From an uncultured Selenomonas sp. (GTDB taxonomy: Bacteria; Bacillota; Negativicutes; Selenomonadales; Selenomonadaceae), in NCBI GenBank assembly GCA_900552565.1, contig USAK01000016.1:1-39598 (forward strand): 39,598 nt of DNA, in the 5' to 3' direction. Position 1 is the stretch's first letter; every line of letters starts with the position of its first letter. Made by a program: the position numbers and the translations under genes. The notes beneath the pieces were generated by a model. The model was given only the letters and a program-made list of their open reading frames with translations. It ran no database searches and was not told the DNA's origin. Shown piece after piece: positions 33,720-39,598 of this stretch.

Positions 33720-35222
33720 ATGATAGATATTCTGGATCGCGTGCGCAATAAGGCACTGCAGGCAAAAATTGTAACGGCCGAAGAAGCCGCTGCCTTCATC
33801 AAGCCGGGCATGAACATCGCGACGAGCGGTTTTACGTCTTCGGCTTATCCAAAGGCCATGCCGCTGGCACTCGCGGACCGCATGAAGAAAGAGCCGTTTA
33901 CGGTCAACATCATGACAGGCGCGTCGACGGGGCCGGAGTTTGACGAAGCGCTGGCCTCGGTTCACGGCATCAAGCAGCGCCTGCCGTTCCAGACGGACAG
34001 GACCCTGCGGGGCCAGATTAACGACGGCACGGTGGACTACATCGATATTCATCTGTCGGAAGTCGCGCAGCTCTCGCGCTGCGGCTATCTCGGGCATGTC
34101 GACGTGGCCATCATCGAGGCCTGTGCCATTACGGAAGAGGGCAACATCATCCCGACGACGGCCGTGGGCAACTCGGCTTCGTTCGTGCAGACGGCAGACA
34201 CGGTCATCGTCGAGGTCAACAACGCGCAGCCGCTGGAATTTGAGGGTATGCACGATGTCTATCTGCCGCTCGACCCGCCAAACCGCCTGCCCATCCCGAT
34301 TGTGCGCGTCGACGACCACATCGGCACGCCGTTTATCCCTTGCCCCATCGATAAAATCAAGTACATCGTGCCGTGCGACATCGCCGACCATACGCGCGCT
34401 CTCTCACCGGTCGACGAGACGTCCCAGAGAATGTCGGACCTGACCTTTGAATTCCTCAAGCAGGAAATCAAGGCCGGCCGTATGCCGAAGAATCTGCTGC
34501 CGTTCCAGTCGGGCGTCGGCAATGTCGCCAATGCTGTCACGGCGGGCCTCGTTCATTCGGATTTCCACGACCTCACGGTCTACACCGAGGTCATTCAGGA
34601 CGGCATGCTCGACCTCATCGACGCGGGCAAGCTCAACTTTGCTTCGGGCACGGCCTTCTCGCCGTCGCCAGAGGGCATGGCACGTTTCTTCAAGGACATT
34701 GAAAAATACAAGAAATACATGATTCTGCGCCCGCAGGAAATCTCGAACAGCGCCGAAGTCATCCGCCGTCTCGGCGTCATTGCAATGAACACAGCCATTG
34801 AAGTCGATATCTACGGCAACGTCAATTCGACGCATATCACTGGCACACATATGATGAACGGCATCGGCGGCAGCGGCGATTTTGCGCGCAATGCCTATCT
34901 GACGATTTTCTACACACCGTCGGTGGCCAAGGGCGGGGCCGTTTCCGCGGTCGTGCCGTTCTGCTCGCACGTCGACCAGCCGGAACACGACGTCGACATC
35001 ATCATCACGGAGCAGGGCGTCGCGGACCTGCGCAACAAATCACCGCGCCGCAGGGCTTTGGAAATCATCAACAACTGCGCACATCCGGACTACCGCCCGC
35101 TGCTTCTGGATTACTTCAAGCGCGCCGACGAAGCCACAGGGCACGCCCATACGCCGCATCTCCTCAACGAGGCCTTTTCGTTCCATCAGCGCTACCTTGA
35201 GACGGGCTCCATGAAAGCCTGA
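33720..35222 (+). CDS. Succinate/propionyl-CoA (acetyl-CoA hydrolase family) CoA transferase
   Basis: A 500-residue class I CoA transferase of the acetyl-CoA hydrolase/succinate:CoA transferase family (AarC, ScpC and Cat1 relatives). It has the N-terminal GMNIATSGFTSSAYPKAMP region, the VGNVANAV segment, and the catalytic Glu at about 290 in YTEVIQDGMLDL, which forms the glutamyl-CoA ester. The C-terminal half carries the oxyanion-forming GIGGSGDFARNA loop and ITEQGVADLR. Beside mmdA its likely job is moving CoA between propionyl-CoA and succinate in propionate fermentation. Acetate could be an alternative acceptor. ATG 33720 follows AGGAGG. Confidence 0.9.
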   Translation: MIDILDRVRNKALQAKIVTAEEAAAFIKPGMNIATSGFTSSAYPKAMPLALADRMKKEPFTVNIMTGASTGPEFDEALASVHGIKQRLPFQTDRTLRGQINDGTVDYIDIHLSEVAQLSRCGYLGHVDVAIIEACAITEEGNIIPTTAVGNSASFVQTADTVIVEVNNAQPLEFEGMHDVYLPLDPPNRLPIPIVRVDDHIGTPFIPCPIDKIKYIVPCDIADHTRALSPVDETSQRMSDLTFEFLKQEIKAGRMPKNLLPFQSGVGNVANAVTAGLVHSDFHDLTVYTEVIQDGMLDLIDAGKLNFASGTAFSPSPEGMARFFKDIEKYKKYMILRPQEISNSAEVIRRLGVIAMNTAIEVDIYGNVNSTHITGTHMMNGIGGSGDFARNAYLTIFYTPSVAKGGAVSAVVPFCSHVDQPEHDVDIIITEQGVADLRNKSPRRRALEIINNCAHPDYRPLLLDYFKRADEATGHAHTPHLLNEAFSFHQRYLETGSMKA

Positions 35223-35267
35223 AACGAAGCCCGTAAAGAAAATGTGGGACCAGAATTTAGTATCAGC

Positions 35268-35293
35268 TTGCAATTTCTGGGGAAATAGTGCAA
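35268..35293. promoter_or_regulatory. Inverted repeat upstream of mmdA, possible operator or promoter
   Basis: TTGCAATTTC (35268-35277) is mirrored by GAAATAGTGCAA (35282-35293). TTGCAA could also be a -35 with CAAAAT 17 bases on. It could be a regulator site. It is not a match to the Rex consensus I know (TTGTGAA...TTCACAA). Confidence 0.35.
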
Positions 35294-35332
35294 AATAAAA
35301 AGGCAGAACTATGCTCTTATAGGAGGTTTATA

Positions 35333-36862
35333 ATGGCAAGCGTTCAGGAAAAAATCGCTCAGATGAACGCGAAGAAGGAGCACATCCGTCAGGGTGGCGG
35401 CCCCGCTCGCGTGGCAAAACAGCATGCACAGGGAAAATATACGGCGCGGGAGCGTCTCGAAAAACTTTTTGATGAGAATTCATTTGTCGAGCTCGACATG
35501 TTCGTCAAGCACCGCTGCACGAATTTTGGCATGGACAAGAAGGATATGCCGGGCGATGGCATCGTCACGGGCTACGGCACGGTCGACGGCCGCCTGATTT
35601 ATGCGTACGCACAGGACTTTACGGTCTCGGGCGGCAGTCTCGGCGAGAAGCACGCACATAAAATCTGGAAGGTGCAGGACCTTGCCCTCAAGATGGGGGC
35701 ACCGTGTATCGGCATCAACGACTCGGGCGGCGCGCGCATTCAGGAGGGCGTCGATGCCCTGTCGGGCTTTGGCGGCATCTTCTTCCGCAACACGGCTTCG
35801 TCGGGCGTCATCCCGCAGATTTCGGTCATCATGGGACCGTGCGCAGGCGGCGCGGTCTACAGCCCGGCTATCACGGACTTCATCTTCATGGTCAAGAACA
35901 CGAGCCAGATGTTCATCACGGGTCCGGCCGTCATTAAATCCGTCACGGCGGAAGAAGTCACGCCGGAGGCTTTAGGCGGTGCGCTCACGCACAACACGCG
36001 TTCCGGCGTTGCGCATTTTGCCTGCGAGGATGAGGACGACTGCATCGCGAAAATCCGCGAGCTCCTGTCGTACCTGCCGAGCAACAACCTCGAGGATGCG
36101 CCGGCCATCGAGCCGACGGACGACCCGAACCGTCAGGATGAGAGCCTCAACTCCATTATCCCGGACAATCCGAACATGCCGTACGACATGAAAGAAGTCA
36201 TCCGCTCGCTCGTCGACAATGGCGAATTCTTCGAAATCCAGAAGCTCTTTGCGACGAACATCATCATCGGCTATGCACGTCTCGACGGCAAAGTCGTCGG
36301 CATTGTCGCCAATCAGCCGAAGGTCATGGCCGGCTGCCTCGACGTCGATGCTTCGGACAAGGCGGCGCGCTTCGTGCGTTTCTGCGATGCATTCAACATT
36401 CCGCTGCTGACGCTCGTCGATGTGCCGGGCTTCCTGCCGGGCGTCAATCAGGAGCACACGGGCATCATCCGCCACGGCGCAAAGATGCTCTATGCGTATA
36501 GTGAAGCCACGGTGCCAAAAGTCACGGTCATCACGCGCAAGGCCTACGGCGGTGCCTACATCGCCATGTGCTGCCACGAGCTCGGCTCAGACCAGGTCAT
36601 GGCCTGGCCGTCGGCAGAAATCGCCGTCATGGGCCCGTCGGGCGCCGCGAACATCATTTTCCGCCGCGACCCGGACAAGGAAGCCAAGACGCAGCAGTAT
36701 ATCGACGACTTCTCGAATCCGTACCTCGCAGCCGAGCGCGGCTACGTCGATATGGTCATTGAGCCGAAGGAAACGCGCCCGCTGCTCATCACGGCATTCA
36801 GCGCGCTCGCGAGCAAGCGCGAAGTCGGCCCTGCGAAAAAGCACGGCAATATTCCACTTTAA
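35333..36862 (+). CDS. mmdA: Methylmalonyl-CoA decarboxylase/transcarboxylase carboxyltransferase subunit (alpha, 12S)
   Basis: A 509-residue biotin-dependent carboxyltransferase subunit that takes the carboxyl of (S)-methylmalonyl-CoA onto biotin, giving propionyl-CoA. The crotonase-like halves are clear: GGPARVAKQHAQGKYTARERL near the start, INDSGGARIQEGV and the MGPCAGGAVYSPA oxyanion region in the N-half, and VPGFLPGVNQEHTGIIRHGAK with RKAYGGAYIAM in the C-half. I start at ATG 35333 behind AGGAGGT. A longer frame from 35288 has no ribosome site. It heads a run with the MmdE-like and biotin-carrier genes. The same fold occurs in propionyl-CoA carboxylase beta, but this context favours the decarboxylase or transcarboxylase. 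Confidence 0.93.
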   Translation: MASVQEKIAQMNAKKEHIRQGGGPARVAKQHAQGKYTARERLEKLFDENSFVELDMFVKHRCTNFGMDKKDMPGDGIVTGYGTVDGRLIYAYAQDFTVSGGSLGEKHAHKIWKVQDLALKMGAPCIGINDSGGARIQEGVDALSGFGGIFFRNTASSGVIPQISVIMGPCAGGAVYSPAITDFIFMVKNTSQMFITGPAVIKSVTAEEVTPEALGGALTHNTRSGVAHFACEDEDDCIAKIRELLSYLPSNNLEDAPAIEPTDDPNRQDESLNSIIPDNPNMPYDMKEVIRSLVDNGEFFEIQKLFATNIIIGYARLDGKVVGIVANQPKVMAGCLDVDASDKAARFVRFCDAFNIPLLTLVDVPGFLPGVNQEHTGIIRHGAKMLYAYSEATVPKVTVITRKAYGGAYIAMCCHELGSDQVMAWPSAEIAVMGPSGAANIIFRRDPDKEAKTQQYIDDFSNPYLAAERGYVDMVIEPKETRPLLITAFSALASKREVGPAKKHGNIPL

Positions 36863-36877
36863 TCGGGAGGACATAGC

Positions 36878-37030
36878 ATGAGATTGGATGTAAGAGGTGT
36901 CAGCCCTGAAATCGTGGCTGTCATCGCCGCAGCCGTCCAGATGATGACGAAGCCGGAGCATAAAGTCATTGCCCTGCGCATCAAGCGCAGCGACGAATGG
37001 TCGCTTTCGGCACGCGGCGGCAGACGCTGA
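36878..37030 (+). CDS. MmdE-like epsilon subunit, 50 residues
   Basis: A small gene with GGGAGG before ATG 36878, fifteen bases after mmdA. The 50-residue product has SPEIVAVIAAAVQMM, then a basic strand region (VIALRIKRSDEWSLSARGGRR). This matches what I know of the epsilon subunit of Veillonella methylmalonyl-CoA decarboxylase, a roughly 55-residue protein resembling the C-terminal end of the delta (OadG-like) subunit that stabilises the complex. The usual delta subunit with its membrane anchor is not found beside it. Identity rests on position and pattern, so it is likely but not certain. Confidence 0.7.
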   Translation: MRLDVRGVSPEIVAVIAAAVQMMTKPEHKVIALRIKRSDEWSLSARGGRR

Positions 37031-37072
37031 TATCTGTATAGAAGGAAACTAAGAGTAAGGATAGAGAACGCC

Positions 37073-37096
37073 GGCTGCCGCTTCGCAGCTGGCAGC
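37073..37096 (+). repeat. Hairpin between mmdE-like gene and mmdC
   Basis: GCTGCC (37074-37079) pairs with GGCAGC (37091-37096). A GC-TTC-GC mini-stem can form in the loop, and AGCTGGCAGCTGACAG is internally repetitive. It resembles intergenic palindromic repeats and has no T tract, so it is probably not a terminator. It may act on mRNA stability. Confidence 0.5.
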
Positions 37097-37117
37097 TGAC
37101 AGTTGGAGGAAATTCGC

Positions 37118-37528
37118 ATGAAAAAGTTCAATATCAAGGTCAATGGCATCTCGTATGAAGTCGAAGTCGAAGAGATTCAGGAGACGGCCGCAGCAGCTCC
37201 GCAGGCCGCTGCCCCGAAAGCCGCACCGAAAGTGGCTGCTCCCAAGGTAGAGGCACCGAAGAAGGAGAAGGCAGGCAAGACTAAGGCCAAAGAAGCCGTC
37301 GCTGCAGGTGCTGGTGAACATTCCATCGATGCACCGATGCCGGGCAAAATCGTCAAAGTCGTCGTCGAAGAAGGCCAGACGGTCAAAGCCGGCGATGTCC
37401 TGCTCGTGCTCGAGGCCATGAAGATGCAGAACGAGATTACGGCCGATGCTGACGGCACGGTCAAGGCAGTCAACGTCGAAGCCGGTCAGAACGTCAAAGT
37501 CAAGGAATCCCTCGTCATCATCGGCTGA
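37118..37528 (+). CDS. mmdC: Biotin carboxyl carrier subunit (gamma, MmdC-like)
   Basis: A 136-residue biotinyl protein. It has an N-terminal strand-rich part ([19 protein letters not shown]), an Ala/Pro/Lys flexible linker at about 25-66, and a C-terminal biotinyl domain with EAMKM, in which Lys102 is the biotin site 34 residues from the end, as is usual. It carries the carboxyl group from MmdA to the next step: sodium-coupled decarboxylation at MmdB, or transfer to pyruvate by a 5S subunit. Neither partner is in the window. ATG 37118 follows TTGGAGGA; a TTG five codons upstream is rejected. Confidence 0.93.
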   Translation: MKKFNIKVNGISYEVEVEEIQETAAAAPQAAAPKAAPKVAAPKVEAPKKEKAGKTKAKEAVAAGAGEHSIDAPMPGKIVKVVVEEGQTVKAGDVLLVLEAMKMQNEITADADGTVKAVNVEAGQNVKVKESLVIIG

Positions 37529-37541
37529 GCTTGATTCCTGC

Positions 37542-37571
37542 AGAGCTGCTTTCGGGCGGCTCTATTTTTTT
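37542..37571 (+). terminator. Terminator of the mmd genes
   Basis: AGAGCTGC (37542-37549) pairs with GGCGGCTCT (37555-37563), with a wobble pair, and a run of seven T follows. It closes the operon right after mmdC and directly abuts the TTGACA of the next promoter. Confidence 0.85.
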
Positions 37572-37572
37572 C

Positions 37573-37602
37573 TTGACAGAGGGCAGACTTTCTCTATATA
37601 CT
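37573..37602 (+). promoter_or_regulatory. Promoter of the metal-binding lipoprotein gene
   Basis: TTGACA at 37573-37578, with TATATA at 37595-37600 (spacing 16) or TATACT at 37597-37602 (spacing 18). No obvious Zur- or MntR-like palindrome overlaps it. Confidence 0.7.
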
Positions 37603-37656
37603 TGAGAAAATATTTCAAGAAGATAAGAAGGTAAGAAATAGGGAGGGACAATCCTT

Positions 37657-38556
37657 TTGAATCTGAAAAAAATCCTGATATTCATGATGCTCGCTATCTT
37701 TGCCATCACGGCGGCCGGCTGCGGCACGACACAGAGCAGCCATGACAAGAAATTCCGCATTGTCACGTCGTTCTACCCGATGTATATCGATGCCATCAAC
37801 ATCACGAAGGGCGTTGACGGCGTGGAAGTCGTCAATATGACGAAGCCGCAGACGGGCTGCCTGCACGATTACCAGCTGACGACGGAAGATATGAAGACGC
37901 TCGAAAAGGCTGATGCCTTTATCGTCAACGGCGCCGGTATGGAGAGTTTCCTCGACAAGGTCATCAAGCAGCAGAAGAACCTCAAGGTCATCGATGCCTC
38001 GAAGTCGGACGACATCAACTTCCTCAAGGACGGCGATGAAGTCAACCCGCATGTCTGGCTCAGCGTGACGTACAATATCGCGCAGGTCGAAGCCATCACG
38101 TCGCAGCTCTGCGAGGCCGACCCCGCACATGCCGATGCCTACCGCAAGAACGCACTCGACTACGTTACGAAGCTCACGGCCCTGCGCGAGGAGATGCATG
38201 AGAATCTCGACAATCTGCCGCATAAAGATATCGTGACGTTCCACGAGGCGTTCCCGTATCTCGCGAAGGAATTCAAGCTCAACATCATCAGCGTCATCGA
38301 ACGCGAGCCGGGCACGGAACCGACCCCGCACGAACTCGAGGAGACCGTGGCCAAGGTCAACGCCCTGCCGGTCAAGGTTCTCTTCACCGAGCCGCAGTAT
38401 TCGCCGGCTGCCGCCCAGACTATCGCTCAGGAGACGGGCGCGAAGATGTACGAGCTCGACCCTGTCGTCACGGGCGAGGCCAACGAAGATGCCATGGACG
38501 CCTATATCACGGCGATGAAAAAGAATATGGAAGTGCTGAAAGAGGCACTGCAGTAA
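37657..38556 (+). CDS. Metal ABC transporter substrate-binding lipoprotein, ZnuA-like
   Basis: A 299-residue cluster A-I binding protein for zinc or manganese. The signal sequence ends in the lipobox TAAGC with Cys22 lipidated. Metal ligands can be placed at His70 (CLHDYQLT), His132 (NPHVWLS), His196 (TFHEAF) and Asp268 (ELDPV), giving a complete set of the family's four. The His-rich loop of some zinc-specific members is absent. Translation starts at TTG 37657 behind GGGAGGGA. No permease or ATPase gene adjoins it and a terminator follows, so it must work with a transporter encoded elsewhere or act as an adhesin-like lipoprotein. Confidence 0.9.
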   Translation: MNLKKILIFMMLAIFAITAAGCGTTQSSHDKKFRIVTSFYPMYIDAINITKGVDGVEVVNMTKPQTGCLHDYQLTTEDMKTLEKADAFIVNGAGMESFLDKVIKQQKNLKVIDASKSDDINFLKDGDEVNPHVWLSVTYNIAQVEAITSQLCEADPAHADAYRKNALDYVTKLTALREEMHENLDNLPHKDIVTFHEAFPYLAKEFKLNIISVIEREPGTEPTPHELEETVAKVNALPVKVLFTEPQYSPAAAQTIAQETGAKMYELDPVVTGEANEDAMDAYITAMKKNMEVLKEALQ

Positions 38557-38560
38557 GAAA

Positions 38561-38606
38561 GGCTCTCTAACATTTAGTTAGGGAGCCTAAATTTATTTAT
38601 TCTTTA
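38561..38606 (+). terminator. Terminator after the ZnuA-like gene
   Basis: GGCTCTCTAAC (38561-38571) pairs with GTTAGGGAGCC (38577-38587), with one wobble pair, around ATTTA. A T/A-rich tract follows. Confidence 0.8.
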
Positions 38607-38636
38607 ATAAGTTACTAACATTTTTATAATGAATTG

Positions 38637-38665
38637 TTGAAAATGAGTAAAACCTCATATATAAT
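38637..38665 (+). promoter_or_regulatory. Promoter of the secreted protein gene
   Basis: TTGAAA at 38637-38642 and TATAAT at 38660-38665 with exact 17-base spacing, in strongly A+T-rich DNA. Confidence 0.8.
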
Positions 38666-38719
38666 GATAAATAGCTTTTATTTTTTTCAAATGGGGAGAA
38701 AAAGGGAAGGATGATTTTC

Positions 38720-39451
38720 ATGGATAACAAGATATTAAAGGCAATGGGAATGGCTGCAGTATTTGGGATAACGATGCAGTTCGTTCAGCCGACAAATCTC
38801 GTAAGTCAGAACGCATCAGTGATTGGCATGCAGAGTGCAGAAGCTGGCATATTTGATGGGGCAATAGGCGCTTTGCAGGGAAAAGCAAAGAAAGCGGCTA
38901 AAGACGCAGTTAATCATGCTCTTGACATCAATTATGACGGTTTGAACAGTCATCGCAATGACATGATTCATCATCTGGCGTTAGCAGCGGGAGCATATGC
39001 AACATCTGAATATAGAATATATGATGCTGTTGGTCAAGCGGATAATTCTAATGCGCAGAATTTTATTATGCTTGGCAATAGTTTGACTAGTGGAAGCAGA
39101 GATTGGGGAGAAATTTGCGAAACAACATCTGTTACACCGGTAGATAAAATAGCACTTAAGAACGCATTGAATAACATGATGAATTCTCAGGATAAGAATG
39201 CGATGGAACATGCTAAAAATCAGATGACCTGGTCCAAACAGGATAATGCCAAAGCAGCATTTCTTTGTGGACTTGCACTTCGGGATGCAGCATTTTTAAC
39301 AAATGAAACAGCTAAAGGTTTAAAGCAGGCGAAAAATCTTGAAGATGTAAAGAGCCAGCTCAGAGAATATACCGATGCAGTCGAGCAGGTCAAACAGATT
39401 ACGGCATTTATCAATAAGAATCAGCACTTTACAACTTTTGAAGCACAATAA
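38720..39451 (+). CDS. Predicted exported protein of unknown function, A+T-rich gene
   Basis: A 243-residue protein. I choose ATG 38720, nine bases after AAAGGGAAGG, over ATG 38711, which touches that site. The first 45 residues look like an export signal (MDNKILKAMGMAAVFGITMQF...QSAEAG), with a likely cleavage after the AEA region. The mature part is helical, Asn/Ala/Lys-rich, with a HRNDMIHHLALAAGAYATSE segment and a C-terminal helix pair (EYTDAVEQVKQITAFINKNQ). It uses A/T-ending codons more than its neighbours, a sign of different origin. No family is recognised. It sits between a terminator and a probable insertion sequence. Confidence 0.8.
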   Translation: MDNKILKAMGMAAVFGITMQFVQPTNLVSQNASVIGMQSAEAGIFDGAIGALQGKAKKAAKDAVNHALDINYDGLNSHRNDMIHHLALAAGAYATSEYRIYDAVGQADNSNAQNFIMLGNSLTSGSRDWGEICETTSVTPVDKIALKNALNNMMNSQDKNAMEHAKNQMTWSKQDNAKAAFLCGLALRDAAFLTNETAKGLKQAKNLEDVKSQLREYTDAVEQVKQITAFINKNQHFTTFEAQ

Positions 39452-39453
39452 AA

Positions 39454-39598
39454 TCGCATAGCCTCCTTTGCGATGTATAATAAAGTCGCTAAACCAAAAC
39501 ACCAAAGAAGGGGCTATGCGATATGACTTCATTATACACCGAAACTTCTGTAATTGGTAGACTTCTTTCGATTTTCTCTACGCTTTTTCCATCGGCAA
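39454..39598 (+). mobile_element. Possible left end of an insertion sequence, truncated by window end
   Basis: A 10-base perfect inverted repeat (TCGCATAGCC at 39454-39463 and GGCTATGCGA at 39512-39521) encloses a TATAAT (39476-39481) and lies directly ahead of a new reading frame. The left arm begins three bases after the preceding stop codon. This layout, with internal promoter and foldable ribosome site, is typical of transposase gene starts. Only 145 bases are visible, so the IS family cannot be named. Confidence 0.4.
39523..39598 (+). CDS. Start of a possible transposase, cut by window end
   Basis: An open frame from ATG 39523 with an AAGAAGGGG ribosome site at 39507-39513, running off the window after 25 residues (it begins MTSLYTETSVIGRLLSIF). 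Too short for family assignment. The call as transposase is inference from the inverted repeat and promoter layout just upstream. Confidence 0.45.
   Translation, partial: MTSLYTETSVIGRLLSIFSTLFPSA

Noticed and set aside
35268..35293. Rex operator before mmdA
   Set aside because: The inverted repeat is 26 bases with TTGCA/TGCAA ends, not the TTGTGAA-TTCACAA type expected for Rex, so I list it only as an unassigned repeat.

Overview
The window looks like chromosome of a propionate-forming, outer-membrane-bearing Firmicute (Negativicutes, Selenomonadales; a Selenomonas, Mitsuokella or Megamonas relative) with the right-hand part of a prophage at its left end. The evidence is a mix of Firmicute regulation (two T-box leaders, a Rex repressor), diderm surface biology (an O-antigen-ligase-type membrane enzyme) and a succinate-to-propionate gene set (CoA transferase, methylmalonyl-CoA carboxyltransferase subunits, biotin carrier). 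The genus is inferred from gene content and base composition, not from a database match. All recognised genes lie on the + strand. I saw no tRNA, rRNA, integrase or CRISPR array.

Bases 1 to about 12,900 are late genes of a podovirus-like prophage. A reverse transcriptase cut by the window edge (it resembles those of diversity-generating retroelements) is followed by two small unrecognised genes. Next comes a tightly packed run that I read as the internal-virion or DNA-ejection block: a small GNAT/gp13-like protein, a 393-residue protein ending in a degenerate Hint domain, a 79-residue protein, a 518-residue protein, and a 1906-residue polyvalent protein. The last carries a lytic transglycosylase, an M15-like peptidase, an HExxH zincin and an LPD38-type domain. 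A lysis cassette follows (two small membrane proteins, a GH25 lysozyme, a membrane-anchored spanin-like protein), then two unknown small genes. The phage integrase and attachment sites are not visible.

From 12,960 to 13,450 the sequence holds a promoter, a small terminator unit and a CUC T-box leader. The host block follows: leuS, a NagD-like HAD phosphatase, uvrB, a Bcr/CflA drug exporter, uvrA, a small membrane protein, a sodium:solute symporter with a terminator-like hairpin in its leader, and a PAS-GAF-GGDEF gene broken by a deletion. A second T-box (GUA) precedes valS, then folC, an O-antigen-ligase-like protein with a long charged tail, and rex.

From 33,700 to 37,570 lies a propionate-pathway group: a succinate/propionyl-CoA:CoA transferase, mmdA, a 50-residue MmdE-like protein and the biotin carrier mmdC, closed by a strong terminator. 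The membrane beta subunit (mmdB) and delta subunit (mmdD) of the sodium-pumping decarboxylase are not here. An orphan zinc/manganese-binding lipoprotein and an A+T-rich secreted protein follow. The window ends in what may be the left end of an insertion sequence whose ribosome binding site can be folded away.

The most notable points are the reverse-transcriptase cassette beside the ejection genes and its apparent frame break, the four-domain ejection protein, the degenerate phage Hint domain, the deletion in the GGDEF gene, terminator hairpins that double as promoter -35 regions, and the incomplete mmd set.
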